Positions 7,781 through 16,987 of a stretch of 64,000 nucleotides of DNA are shown one piece after another (position 1 is the first letter of the stretch; each line of letters begins with the position of its first letter). Location: NCBI GenBank assembly GCA_947584375.1, contig CANPWL010000007.1, positions 30,179 to 94,178 of the forward strand, in the 5' to 3' direction. Made by a program: the position numbers and the translations under genes. This stretch comes from an uncultured Clostridia bacterium. GTDB taxonomy: Bacteria; Bacillota; Clostridia; Oscillospirales; Ruminococcaceae. The notes under the pieces were generated by a model that ran no database searches, was not told where the DNA came from, and saw nothing but the letters and a program-made list of their open reading frames with translations.

Positions 7781-9385
7781 ATGATTACAGTATCTAATGT
7801 AAGTTTACAGTTTGGCGGACAAATGCTTTTTAAGGATGTAGATCTAAAGTTTACAAACGGAAACTGTTATGGAATAATCGGTGCAAACGGTGCAGGAAAA
7901 TCAACATTTTTGAAAATTCTCTGCGGAGAAATTGAACCAACGACCGGAGAGGTCATTATTCCGAAAGATATAAGGCTGTCCGTACTTAAGCAGGATCATT
8001 TTGCTTTTGACGAGTATACAGTGTTGGATACTGTTATAATGGGGAACGAACGTCTTTATGAAATAATGAAGCAAAAGGATGAGCTTTATGCTAAGGATGA
8101 TTTTTCAGAGGCAGACGGTGATTTGGCGGCAGAGTTGGAGGGCGAATTTGCTGAGCTTAACGGTTGGGAGGCTGAAAGCGACGCCTCAAAGCTGATTCAG
8201 GGTCTTGGATTATCTGAAGATCTTTTGTATGCACAAATGTCGTCCTTGTCGGGTAATGATAAGGTTAAAATTCTTTTGGCACAGGCTCTTTTCGGAAACC
8301 CGGATGTTATACTTCTTGACGAACCTACTAACCACTTGGATATAGACGCTATACGTTGGCTGGAGGACTTTTTAGCTGAGTATTTCGGTACGGTTTTAGT
8401 TGTATCTCATGACAGGCATTTTTTAAACAATGTTTGCACACATATAGTCGATATTGATTATACCAAAATAAAGATGTATGTCGGAAACTACGAGTTTTGG
8501 TATGAATCAAGCCAGTTAATGCAGAGAATGATTAAACAGCAGAATAAAAAGGCTGAAGAAAAGATAAAAGAACTTCAGGAGTTTATTGCACGTTTTTCTG
8601 CTAATAAGTCAAAATCAAAGCAGGCTACTTCACGAAGAAAGCTGTTAGACAAGCTGACTGTTGAGGAGATGCCTGCGTCGTCGAGAAAATATCCGTATAT
8701 CGGATTTAACATGGACAGAGAGCTTGGCAAAGAAGTTCTTTCGGTAAACGGCATTTCAAAAACAGTTGATGGTGAAAAGCTTTTTAATAATATAAGCTTT
8801 ACGGTAGGCAGGGAAGATAAAATTGCTGTAATAGGCGAATCCGAGCAGGCTATTACAATGCTTTTTAAAATTATAATGGAAGAGGAAATTCCTGATGAGG
8901 GAGATTTCAAGTGGGGAATTTCGACTTCTGTATCTTATTTTCCTAAGGATAATTCATCTTTCTTTGAAGGAAAGAGTATGTCAATAATAGATTGGATAAG
9001 ACAGTATTCCGAAACTGATGAAACGGAAACATATCTAAGAGGATTTTTAGGTAAAATGCTATTTTCAGGTGATGAGGTTTATAAGTCGGTGGAAGTGCTT
9101 TCGGGAGGAGAAAAGGTAAGATGTATGTTCTCGAGGATGATGCTGTTCGGCTCAAATGTTTTGATACTTGACCAGCCTACTAATCATCTTGATCTGGAGA
9201 GTATTACTGCTGTAAATAATGGATTGTCCGATTTTAAGGGCGTTGTAATTTTTGCGTCTCATGATCATGAAATAATGCAGACCGTTGCAAACAGAATTAT
9301 CGAGATTACTCCTGACGGAATTATAGACCGTCAGGGAACATATGAGGAGTTTTTAGAATTTAAGAAAAGCTATAATGTAAAATAA
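7781..9385 (+). CDS. ABC-F family ATPase (YkpA/YbiT-like)
   Basis: Soluble twin-cassette ATPase without membrane segments; such proteins act on the ribosome in translation or antibiotic protection. NBD1 has Walker A GANGAGKS near residue 37, signature LSGNDKVK and Walker B LLDEPTNHLD. A charged linker follows (QQNKKAEEKIKELQEF). NBD2 has signature LSGGEKVR and LILDQPTNHLD. Its Walker A is strongly altered (GESEQAITMLF, no GK[ST]), and Gln replaces the usual catalytic Glu, so NBD2 probably binds or hydrolyses ATP poorly. Partial degeneration of NBD2 is, from memory, typical of this subfamily. The 534-aa length is normal. AAGGAG precedes the ATG; the gene is monocistronic. Confidence 0.9.
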   Translation: MITVSNVSLQFGGQMLFKDVDLKFTNGNCYGIIGANGAGKSTFLKILCGEIEPTTGEVIIPKDIRLSVLKQDHFAFDEYTVLDTVIMGNERLYEIMKQKDELYAKDDFSEADGDLAAELEGEFAELNGWEAESDASKLIQGLGLSEDLLYAQMSSLSGNDKVKILLAQALFGNPDVILLDEPTNHLDIDAIRWLEDFLAEYFGTVLVVSHDRHFLNNVCTHIVDIDYTKIKMYVGNYEFWYESSQLMQRMIKQQNKKAEEKIKELQEFIARFSANKSKSKQATSRRKLLDKLTVEEMPASSRKYPYIGFNMDRELGKEVLSVNGISKTVDGEKLFNNISFTVGREDKIAVIGESEQAITMLFKIIMEEEIPDEGDFKWGISTSVSYFPKDNSSFFEGKSMSIIDWIRQYSETDETETYLRGFLGKMLFSGDEVYKSVEVLSGGEKVRCMFSRMMLFGSNVLILDQPTNHLDLESITAVNNGLSDFKGVVIFASHDHEIMQTVANRIIEITPDGIIDRQGTYEEFLEFKKSYNVK

Positions 9386-9523
9386 AAACCTTGTAAAAAT
9401 GTATGTTTAAGAATATTTTTGTAAAATCGAAGTGTTTTTTTAATCATTATAAGGTTGCCTTTATAGGCTATACAATAAGCTGGGGTATTATTTAACAAAT
9501 CTGTTGCTATGGGAGGGGTCAAC

Positions 9524-11413
9524 TTGAAAAAACGCAGAAGATGTATCGGAGTATTAATAAGAGGAGTAGAAAATAAGTTTCAAAAATCTGTTTTAGAAGG
9601 TATACTTCGTCAGGCATATGCATTGGATTATAATGTCGCAATTTTTTCAATGATTGACGAGAATTTATATTTGAAAGAATTTGAGGTCGGAGAAGAAAAT
9701 ATTTTTTCACTTATAAATCCTCAGTTGATTGACGGTTTTATATATTCACAGACTTCATTCCAGACTAATGAGCTTCAGACAGAAACAACAGAGATATTAA
9801 AAAAGTTCGGCAAGCCGGTTGTATGCATTGATTTTAAGAACAAATCATTTCCCTACACAATGGTTGATGACCAAAGGGGATTTTCAAATTTGGTTTCACA
9901 CTTAATAGAAGAGCATAACTGTAAGAAAATTTATTGTCTTACTGGATTAGCTGATTTTCATCAAACTAAGGTCAGACTTAAAGGATATTATGACGCCATG
10001 GACTCTCATGGATTGTTTTATGATGACAGTTATATCTTTGAGGGGGATTTCTGGAAAGACGCTTCAACAAAGCTTGCAGAGGATATCTATGAGGGAAAAG
10101 TAGAGCGTCCGGATGCAATTGCTTGTCATAACGACTGGATGGCAATACATCTTTGCAACAGGCTTACTGATTTTGGCATAAGAGTTCCTGAGGATATTGC
10201 AATAGTCGGATATGACGGAGTAAGTGAATCACGGGATAATGTTCCTACTATAACAACGTATCAAACCCCTGATATAGATGCAGGAGTTGACGCTGTATGT
10301 ACGCTTTATAGAATTCTTACAGGCAAAGAATGTACAAAAGCCTATCATACAGGCGGATATATCATAATGGGTGAAAGCTGTGGCTGTAATGAAGATGTAT
10401 CCGGTAATATGGATAAACAAAAGACGCAGATCAGTGAAGTGCGTACATATAAAGAGCTTTACAGAACAAGTAATATGCTTGAAAAGCTTACTGCGGCGAA
10501 ATCATTTGATGAATTTTGCAATATTTTGATGGAGCTTACTTACATTATTCGTGATTGTACAAAGATTGACTTGTGTATGTGCAACGACTGGGACAGCCTG
10601 GAAAGCGATAAGAGTTATAATACAAATGGATATACTGAAAAAGTTACTCCCGTTTTAAAAGACTCAGCAGAAAGAATTCCTTTCAAAACTAAGTTTATGT
10701 ATCCTGATTTGTGGACTGATAAAGAACAACCGGGAGCATACTATTTCTTTCCGATACACTTCAATGACAGAACCTTTGGATATGTTGTATTTATATATGA
10801 AAACACATATGAATCTTGTGATGAGGTTTATTGGGATTGGATAAAATCATTATCCATTTCGCTGGAATTTATGAGAACTTCAATTTGTATGCAAACTTTA
10901 AATAATATGCTAAGACAGGATTCTATGACCGATCAGCTTACAGGAATAAATAATACTTACGGTTACAAGAAATCGTGCGACGAACTTATTAAAAAGCTTA
11001 AAGATACAGATTTGAATATGCTTGTTATTTCTGTGGATATGGATAATCTAAAAGTCACCAATGATACTTACGGTCACTTGGAAGGAAATAACGCCATTAA
11101 AACAGTTGCAAATGCTTTGCGTGTAGCTTGTATAAAGAACGAAGTTTGTGCCAGAATAGGCGGAGATGAGTTTGTAATATTGGGAATAGGAAATTATACA
11201 AATGATGATGCAGATGAAATCCTTGCAAATATCAATGATTATCTTTCTAAATATAATAAAGCCTCTGACAAGCCATATGAGGTACACACAAGTATGGGTT
11301 ATGCAATAAGAGAATATTATGACGGCTTTAAGTATGAAGAAGTCTTAAAAGAAGCTGATGTCAATATGTATAAAAATAAAGCAAAATACAAAGGCTTAAA
11401 GAATATAAGATAG
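9524..11413 (+). CDS. Cytosolic LacI-type sensor domain fused to GGDEF diguanylate cyclase
   Basis: A 629-residue signalling protein. Residues 5-290 resemble the periplasmic-binding-protein-like ligand domain of LacI/GalR regulators (IGVLIRG start, HNDWMAIHLCNRL and IAIVGYDG blocks) but without a DNA-binding helix-turn-helix. A middle region of about 150 residues looks GAF-like. The C-terminal 160 residues are a diguanylate cyclase with DQLTGINN and a canonical RIGGDEF. The RxxD inhibitory site is absent. No signal peptide or membrane segment is present, so the ligand would be intracellular. The start is TTG at 9524, chosen because GGGAGGGG lies just upstream; the ORF-track ATG at 9509 has no RBS. 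A plausible role is coupling an intracellular sugar or metabolite to c-di-GMP. Confidence 0.85.
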   Translation: MKKRRRCIGVLIRGVENKFQKSVLEGILRQAYALDYNVAIFSMIDENLYLKEFEVGEENIFSLINPQLIDGFIYSQTSFQTNELQTETTEILKKFGKPVVCIDFKNKSFPYTMVDDQRGFSNLVSHLIEEHNCKKIYCLTGLADFHQTKVRLKGYYDAMDSHGLFYDDSYIFEGDFWKDASTKLAEDIYEGKVERPDAIACHNDWMAIHLCNRLTDFGIRVPEDIAIVGYDGVSESRDNVPTITTYQTPDIDAGVDAVCTLYRILTGKECTKAYHTGGYIIMGESCGCNEDVSGNMDKQKTQISEVRTYKELYRTSNMLEKLTAAKSFDEFCNILMELTYIIRDCTKIDLCMCNDWDSLESDKSYNTNGYTEKVTPVLKDSAERIPFKTKFMYPDLWTDKEQPGAYYFFPIHFNDRTFGYVVFIYENTYESCDEVYWDWIKSLSISLEFMRTSICMQTLNNMLRQDSMTDQLTGINNTYGYKKSCDELIKKLKDTDLNMLVISVDMDNLKVTNDTYGHLEGNNAIKTVANALRVACIKNEVCARIGGDEFVILGIGNYTNDDADEILANINDYLSKYNKASDKPYEVHTSMGYAIREYYDGFKYEEVLKEADVNMYKNKAKYKGLKNIR

Positions 11414-11419
11414 TTAATT

Positions 11420-11450
11420 AACAGGACAAAGCAAGTTGTTTTGTCCTGTT
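11420..11450 (+). terminator. Terminator of the GGDEF gene
   Basis: Perfect 11-bp stem (AACAGGACAAA / TTTGTCCTGTT), nine-base loop, short T tail. Confidence 0.8.
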
Positions 11451-11463
11451 TAAGCAAGCAAAA

Positions 11464-11487
11464 AGGCATACGGTTTTCCGTATGCCT
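11464..11487 (-). terminator. Terminator of the hydrogenase operon
   Basis: AGGCATACGG pairs with CCGTATGCCT around a four-base loop. On the minus strand it is followed by TTTTTGC, 24 bases beyond the hydA stop. Confidence 0.88.
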
Positions 11488-11511
11488 AAATTTGTATCAT
11501 ATTTTGAGCTG

Positions 11512-13278
11512 TTATTTATAAAGCTCTCTCTTAACATATGTTGTGTGGAGAATATGATGAGCCTTTTCACTTCCCGGTTCGCCGAAGAATTCTTTGTAAA
11601 CTTGTTTGATAGCCGGGTTTTCGTGAGATTTTCTAATTGATTTGTTAGCGTCATTATTGTAAAGAACGCTTGCTCTTAATGCCTGAATGTCAACAGTATT
11701 TCTTACAGAACCAGGCTGCTGAGGCTGACCGCCTCCGTTTACGCATCCGCCCGGACAACCCATTATCTCGATGAAGTGGTAATCAGCTTCTCCGCTTTCA
11801 ACCTTTTTAAGAAGTTCTTTAGCATTTGCAAGCCCAGAAACTACTGCAATTTTTACATTCATACCTGCAACGTCATAGTTTGCTTCTTTAATGCCCTTTG
11901 TTCCGCGAACTTCTTTGAAGTCAACGCTTTCAAGCTCTTCACCTGTCAATGTTTCAACAGCAGTACGAAGTGCAGCCTCCATAACTCCGCCAGTCGCACC
12001 GAAGATAACTCCTGCACCGGTTGAGATGCCCAAAGGATCGTCAAACTCTTCATCGCCTAGTTCGAGGAACTTGATACCTGCTCTTTCAATCATTCTTGCA
12101 AGTTCTCTTGTAGTAATAGAAATGTCAACGTCAGGAACACCTGCTGCGTCCTCGTCATCTCTTCCTATTTCAAACTTCTTAGCTGTACAAGGCATAACCG
12201 CAACAACAACAATATCCTTAGGATCGAGTCCCATTTTTTCTGCATAGTAAGTTTTAACAGTTGCACCGAACATCTGCATAGGTGATTTGCAGCTTGAAAG
12301 ATTTTCTGTTAATTCAGGGAAGTAGTGTTCGCAGTATTTGACCCATCCCGGCGAGCAGGAGGTGATAAGCGGAAGTTTTCCGCCGTTTTGAACCCTGTCC
12401 ACAAATTCGTGAGCCTCCTCCATGATTGTAAGGTCAGCTCCAAAGTCAGTATCAAATACCTTGTCAAAGCCCAGTCTGCGAAGTGCAGCAGCCATTTTGC
12501 CCTCTACATCTGTTCCGATAGGAAGTCCGAAAGCCTCTCCCAGAGCGGCTCTTACAGCAGGAGCTGTCTGGACAATAACAGTTTTGGTTTCGTCAGCGAT
12601 AGCCTCGAAAACTTCTGAAGTGTTGTCTTTCTCGTATAACGCACCCGTAGGACAAACAGCAATACACTGTCCGCAGGATACGCATGAGGTGTTTCCTAAA
12701 TCATCTTCAAAAGCACAGCTTATGTTTGTATTAAAGCCTCTTTCGTTAGCACCTATAACACCGATGCCTTGCGTTTTAGCACAAGCCGCTACACAGCGTC
12801 TGCAAAGAATACACTTGCTGTTATCTCTGACCATATGAGCAGATGAGCAGTCAAGAATTGACTCAGTTTTTGCTCCGTCATAAATACTTTCATCTTCTAT
12901 CTTGTAATCTTTAGCAAGCTTTTGAAGTTCACAGTTTCCGCTTCTTACGCATGAAAGACACGTTCTGTTGTGGTTTGAAAGAATGAGCTCTAATGTTTTC
13001 TTTCTTGAGTCGATTACCTTTGGTGTGCTTGTGAATATGTTCATGCCCTCTGAGATAGGGTATACACAGGAAGCAACAATTTTCTTAGGTCCAAAGCCGT
13101 CGCCTCTTTTTTCCTGCGCCTCAACAACGCAGATACGGCAAGCTCCTATTTCATTGATCTCCTTCAAGAAACAAAGTGTAGGAATCTCGACATTTGCAAG
13201 GCGAGCCGCTTCAAGGATCGTTGAACCTTTAGGAGCCTGATAGTCTGCTCCGTTGATTTTAATATTAATCATATCCAT
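11512..13278 (-). CDS. hydA: [FeFe]-hydrogenase catalytic subunit of an electron-bifurcating complex
   Basis: Catalytic subunit that makes H2 from reduced ferredoxin and NADH together with the partner subunits encoded upstream. In order: an N-terminal [2Fe-2S] domain (CFLKEINEIGACRIC), a His/Cys [4Fe-4S] site (HNRTCLSCVRSGNC), two ferredoxin clusters (CILCRRCVAAC and CVSCGQCIAVC), then the H-cluster domain with motifs TSCSPGW, MPCTAKKFE and CPGGCVNGGG. The C-terminus carries the small-subunit segment (YKEFFGEPGSEKAHHLL-like). At 588 aa it is the usual length for HndD/HydA of trimeric or tetrameric enzymes. It is last in a five-gene operon, 13 bases after hydB, with GGGAGG before the ATG. Maturases HydE/F/G are not in the window. 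Confidence 0.96.
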   Translation of the reverse strand: MDMINIKINGADYQAPKGSTILEAARLANVEIPTLCFLKEINEIGACRICVVEAQEKRGDGFGPKKIVASCVYPISEGMNIFTSTPKVIDSRKKTLELILSNHNRTCLSCVRSGNCELQKLAKDYKIEDESIYDGAKTESILDCSSAHMVRDNSKCILCRRCVAACAKTQGIGVIGANERGFNTNISCAFEDDLGNTSCVSCGQCIAVCPTGALYEKDNTSEVFEAIADETKTVIVQTAPAVRAALGEAFGLPIGTDVEGKMAAALRRLGFDKVFDTDFGADLTIMEEAHEFVDRVQNGGKLPLITSCSPGWVKYCEHYFPELTENLSSCKSPMQMFGATVKTYYAEKMGLDPKDIVVVAVMPCTAKKFEIGRDDEDAAGVPDVDISITTRELARMIERAGIKFLELGDEEFDDPLGISTGAGVIFGATGGVMEAALRTAVETLTGEELESVDFKEVRGTKGIKEANYDVAGMNVKIAVVSGLANAKELLKKVESGEADYHFIEIMGCPGGCVNGGGQPQQPGSVRNTVDIQALRASVLYNNDANKSIRKSHENPAIKQVYKEFFGEPGSEKAHHILHTTYVKRELYK

Positions 13279-13291
13279 TTAAAACGCCTCC

Positions 13292-15085
13292 CTACTTCTT
13301 TGATATTGCGCCGAACTTACATTTTTCAATACAAGCTCCGCACTTAATACATTTACTTTGATCGATTTTATGTGGATTTTTAACGCTTCCTTCAATAGCT
13401 CCGGCAGGACACTGTCTTGCACAAAGAGTACATCCCTTACATTTATCCGGATCGATAACGTATTTGAGAAGGTCTTTACAAACTCCTGCAGGACAGGTCT
13501 TGTCAACAACGTGTGCAATGTACTCGTCTTTAAAATAGCGAAGAGTTGAAAGAACAGGGTTCGGCGCTGTTTGTCCGAGTCCGCAAAGGGAATTGTTCTT
13601 TATGTAATAGCATAACTCTTCGATTCTATCTAAGTCCTCAAGTGTTGCCTGACCTTTTGTAACCTTGTCAAGAAGCTCATATAAGCGCTTTGTACCGATA
13701 CGGCAAGGCGTACATTTTCCGCAGGATTCGTCAACTGTGAACGCCAAGAAGAACTTAGCAATATCAACCATACAGTTGTCTTCGTCCATAACGATAAGTC
13801 CTCCTGAACCCATCATCGAACCGATAGCGATAAGGTTATCGTAGTCAATTTCAATATCATAATGTTCAGCAGGAATACATCCGCCCGAAGGACCTCCTGT
13901 TTGCGCAGCCTTAAATTTCTTTCCGTTAGGTATTCCGCCGCCGATCTCTTCAATAATAGTTCTCAGCTTTGTACCCATTGGGATCTCGACAAGACCGGTG
14001 TTTTTGATTTTACCGCCGAGTGCAAATACCTTTGTACCCTTTGATTTTTCTGTACCCATTGATGCAAACCAATCTGCTCCGTTTACAATGATTTGTGGTA
14101 TGTTTGCATATGTTTCAACATTATTGAGTATAGTAGGCTTGCCGAACAAGCCCTTTTCAGCAGGGAACGGAGGACGAGGACGAGGTTCTCCTCTGTTGCC
14201 CTCAATTGACGTCATAAGAGCAGTTTCCTCACCGCAAACGAAAGCTCCTGCACCAAGACGCAGACCAATGTCAAAGTCAAAGCCTGTGCCGAAGATGTCT
14301 TTACCTAAAAGTCCGTATTCTCTTGCCTGATTGATAGCAATTTCCAAACGCTTAACAGCGATAGGATATTCAGCACGAACGTAAATATAACCCTGTGAAG
14401 CTCCGATTGCATAACCTGCAATAGCCATTGCTTCCAAAACAACGTGCGGGTCTCCCTCTAAAACAGAACGATCCATAAATGCTCCCGGATCGCCCTCGTC
14501 GGCATTACAGCAAACGTATTTTTGGTCAGCGTCAGGAACGATATTACGGGCAAGCTTCCACTTCATACCTGTCGGGAAGCCGCCGCCTCCACGTCCGCGA
14601 AGACCCGAATCGAGAATAGTCTGGATAACCTCATCAGGCGTCATTTCGGTAAGTACCTTACCCAAAGCCTCATATCCGCCTGTTCCTATATATTCTTCAA
14701 TATTTTCAGGGTTGATAACACCGCAGTTTCTCAGTGCAACACGGTGCTGCTTTTTGTAAAACGCTGTGTCATTAAGTGATTTAACGCCTTTGTCGGTAAC
14801 AGTTTCATCGTATACAAGACGTGAAACGATTCTTCCCTTTAACAGATGCTCCGAAACGATTTCAGGAATATCGTCTACCTTTACCATTGAGTAGAATGTT
14901 CCCTCAGGATAGATGATCATAATGGGTCCTAAAGCGCAAAGTCCGAAGCATCCGGTCTTTACTACTTGTACCTCATCGGATAATCCGTTTTTAGCAATTT
15001 CGCTTTCCAGCTTTTCAACGATTTGTGCACTTCCGGATGAAGTACAGCCTGTTCCGCCGCAGACTAAAACGTGTGAACGATACAT
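13292..15085 (-). CDS. hydB: Bifurcating hydrogenase flavoprotein subunit (NuoF-like)
   Basis: FMN- and NAD(H)-binding subunit, the site of electron bifurcation. The N-terminal thioredoxin-like [2Fe-2S] domain is seen as VCGGTGCTSSGS with GCFGLCALGP. The NuoF core follows with GRGGGGFPTGMKWK (NADH), GAFVCGEETALMTSIEG (FMN) and the cluster ligands ESCGKCTPCRIG. The C-terminus adds two ferredoxin clusters (CKGCTLCARQC and CIKCGACIEKC), as in HndC/HydB. At 597 aa it has the expected length. RBS AAGGAGGAG precedes the ATG. It sits between the small ferredoxin gene and hydA in one operon. Confidence 0.95.
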   Translation of the reverse strand: MYRSHVLVCGGTGCTSSGSAQIVEKLESEIAKNGLSDEVQVVKTGCFGLCALGPIMIIYPEGTFYSMVKVDDIPEIVSEHLLKGRIVSRLVYDETVTDKGVKSLNDTAFYKKQHRVALRNCGVINPENIEEYIGTGGYEALGKVLTEMTPDEVIQTILDSGLRGRGGGGFPTGMKWKLARNIVPDADQKYVCCNADEGDPGAFMDRSVLEGDPHVVLEAMAIAGYAIGASQGYIYVRAEYPIAVKRLEIAINQAREYGLLGKDIFGTGFDFDIGLRLGAGAFVCGEETALMTSIEGNRGEPRPRPPFPAEKGLFGKPTILNNVETYANIPQIIVNGADWFASMGTEKSKGTKVFALGGKIKNTGLVEIPMGTKLRTIIEEIGGGIPNGKKFKAAQTGGPSGGCIPAEHYDIEIDYDNLIAIGSMMGSGGLIVMDEDNCMVDIAKFFLAFTVDESCGKCTPCRIGTKRLYELLDKVTKGQATLEDLDRIEELCYYIKNNSLCGLGQTAPNPVLSTLRYFKDEYIAHVVDKTCPAGVCKDLLKYVIDPDKCKGCTLCARQCPAGAIEGSVKNPHKIDQSKCIKCGACIEKCKFGAISKK

Positions 15086-15103
15086 ATATGTACTCCTCCT
15101 TAA

Positions 15104-15466
15104 CTAACTAATTGTATAATCAGAAACTATCTGACCTCTTATCAAATGACGGTCGATAACTTCCTTTGCTTTTTCAGCGGTCATTTTAACGTATGTTACT
15201 TTATCTTTACCCGGTTCCATAACTTCAACTATTGGTTCATATTTGCACATACCGATACAGCCGGTTTGTGTAACCATAACCTTGTCTCCGATACCCTTTT
15301 CAGCAACGCCTTCTACAAAAGCGTTAAGCACAGGTCTTGCACCGGCAGCTATTCCGCAGGTCGCCATTCCGACAACTACACGGGTAACATTATCGTCTTC
15401 TTCACGAAGTCCGACTTGTCCCTGCATTTTTTCACGGATAGCTCTTAACTCTTCAAGTGATTTCAT
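15104..15466 (-). CDS. Thioredoxin-like [2Fe-2S] ferredoxin subunit (HndB-like)
   Basis: A 120-residue protein with a single thioredoxin-like [2Fe-2S] domain. The four cluster cysteines lie in GMATCGIAAGA and GCIGMCKYEP. It corresponds to the HndB-type electron-transfer subunit of tetrameric NADP/NAD-linked hydrogenases. It lies 18 bases upstream of hydB and has AGGAGG before its ATG. It probably shuttles electrons between the NuoE-like and NuoF-like subunits. Confidence 0.9.
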   Translation of the reverse strand: MKSLEELRAIREKMQGQVGLREEDDNVTRVVVGMATCGIAAGARPVLNAFVEGVAEKGIGDKVMVTQTGCIGMCKYEPIVEVMEPGKDKVTYVKMTAEKAKEVIDRHLIRGQIVSDYTIS

Positions 15467-15495
15467 TTATTATTTCCTCCTATTATATTGTTTGA

Positions 15496-16053
15496 TTAAA
15501 TGATAAGATTTTGATCAACCTCAGCTTTGTTGGATTTTAGAAAATCCAATATGTAAGCTGAAACCTCCGGGACATCAAAGGGAACATCGCCTAATATTTC
15601 ACGAAGCTCTCTGGTGTCCAATGTGAAAGATTTGTCATTCACCGTATAGGTGTAGACAAAATCAATATTTTTGTTCAATGTTATCAGACTGTGCATTGTA
15701 CTCGACATATCGCCAAGTGGCATTCTGTCAATGTGATTAAGTGTGAAAACCGCAGTGACCTGCGTTCCCTCGCCGACTTTTGATTTTATTTCAAACGAAC
15801 CGTCTGTATTTTCAGCCGCCTCTTTGAAAAACGGAACTCCAAGCCCAACCTTTCTGGTAGTTCTTGTTGTGAAAAACGGGTCGCACACCTGTGAAACCTG
15901 TTCATCAGTCATTCCGCAGCCGTTGTCGTCGATCTCAATAATCAGCTTATTTTCATTTGAATCTGCAAAAACTGATATTTCAACAAGCGAAGCGTTTGCC
16001 TTAACAGAATTTTGTGCAACATCTAATACATTGAGTGAAATTTCAGTCATCAT
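15496..16053 (-). CDS. GHKL ATP-binding protein within the hydrogenase operon
   Basis: A 185-residue histidine-kinase-type ATPase domain (Bergerat fold) with the N-box DVAQNSVKA, G1 DDNGCGM and G2 GLGVPF. There is no phosphoacceptor histidine domain, sensor region or membrane segment. The last 60 residues are unrelated to kinases. Its start overlaps the stop of the NuoE-like gene by one base (TAATG), indicating coupled translation. Such stand-alone ATPases recur in clostridial bifurcating-hydrogenase operons (known context). A regulatory rather than catalytic role is likely but unproven. Confidence 0.85.
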   Translation of the reverse strand: MMTEISLNVLDVAQNSVKANASLVEISVFADSNENKLIIEIDDNGCGMTDEQVSQVCDPFFTTRTTRKVGLGVPFFKEAAENTDGSFEIKSKVGEGTQVTAVFTLNHIDRMPLGDMSSTMHSLITLNKNIDFVYTYTVNDKSFTLDTRELREILGDVPFDVPEVSAYILDFLKSNKAEVDQNLII

Positions 16054-16550
16054 TATTCTGCATATTTTGCCAGAATACCATCGACGTCATCCACTGTCAG
16101 ACGACCGTAAACATCATCATTTACTGTTAGTACGGGAGCAAGTCCGCAAGCACCGATGCATCTGCAGTCAACAAGTGTAAACTTACCGTCGGATGTTGTT
16201 TCACCGCCGTTGATACCCAACTTTTTAGATAACTCGTCAAAAATGTCGCCTGAGCCCTTTACATAACAAGCTGTACCAAGACAAACGGAAATAGTGTATT
16301 TTCCTTTTGGATTCAGCGTGAATTGCGAGTAGAAGGTAGCTACTCCGTAAATTTTCTCAAGCGGGATATCCATTTCATGTGCGATTATCTTCTGCACCTC
16401 AATAGGAAGATATCCGTAAATTTCCTGCGCTTTCTGAAGAATAGGCATTAATGCTCCCTTATCACTTTTGTGAGAAGCTATAACTTCTTTTAACTTAGCT
16501 TCTTGTTCTTTGGTGCCGGAGAAAGGGATAGAACATTTTTTTGCTGCCAT
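16053..16550 (-). CDS. hydC: Bifurcating hydrogenase NuoE-like subunit
   Basis: 24-kDa-type thioredoxin-fold [2Fe-2S] subunit that sits next to the flavin subunit. The helical N-terminus (ILQKAQEIYGYLPIEVQ) and the conserved GVATFYSQF precede the ligands CLGTAC near residue 91 and CRCIGAC near 131. At 165 aa it is the normal length. It is the first gene of the operon, with TAAGGAGG before the ATG and a divergent intergenic region upstream. Confidence 0.94.
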   Translation of the reverse strand: MAAKKCSIPFSGTKEQEAKLKEVIASHKSDKGALMPILQKAQEIYGYLPIEVQKIIAHEMDIPLEKIYGVATFYSQFTLNPKGKYTISVCLGTACYVKGSGDIFDELSKKLGINGGETTSDGKFTLVDCRCIGACGLAPVLTVNDDVYGRLTVDDVDGILAKYAE

Positions 16551-16987
16551 TTGTGAACCTCCTTAATATTTAGTGTAAAATCATACATAGTTAAACAGCT
16601 GAATTTCTAGTTTATATAATATAACTGTTCAGCTCAATTCTGGAGAAAGAGTGATTTTTCTCCTATAATACCTTAATAAGTGCATAATAATCACTTATAG
16701 ACTATTATAACATATTATTAAATAAACTGCTATAAACATTATAAACATACAGAAGTCATTTTTTTTGTTTAAACTGTACAATTTGTTCAAGTATATATGG
16801 ATTGGTATTTTTTGTAATTGTAAAACAAGTGAAATAGTCTTGAAAACAAGTTGAAAAAATGTTATTATAAAATATATATGTTTTAAAATTAAATTTAGAA
16901 ATATTTAAGTTCCGTTATGTAAAAAAGATATATATTAAATCATATTGAATTTTGCAATTTTCGTATAGGAAAGGAATGGTGAATGTT
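16551..16987. promoter_or_regulatory. Divergent control region between hydC operon and HydS operon
   Basis: 437 non-coding bases. A plus-strand promoter reads TTGAAA-17-TATTAT at 16840-16868. A minus-strand extended -10 (TG-T-TATAAT) sits at 16704-16709, with no good -35. Within the hydC leader are three consecutive stems: TAAGTG/CACTTA (16676-16697), GGAGAAA/TTTCTCC (about 16642-16663) and AGCTGAA/TTCAGCT (about 16598-16632). They make a leader of roughly 145 bases that could carry post-transcriptional control. No clear Rex operator was recognised. Confidence 0.55.

Noticed and set aside
13279-13518. 79-aa minus-strand ORF at the 3' end of hydB
   Set aside because: It is a shadow frame of the ferredoxin-cluster region of hydB, with no family likeness.
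16551-16987. Rex redox-repressor operator in the hydrogenase control region
   Set aside because: Searched by eye for TTGTGA-type inverted repeats; only partial half-sites such as TTGTTCAA were found.
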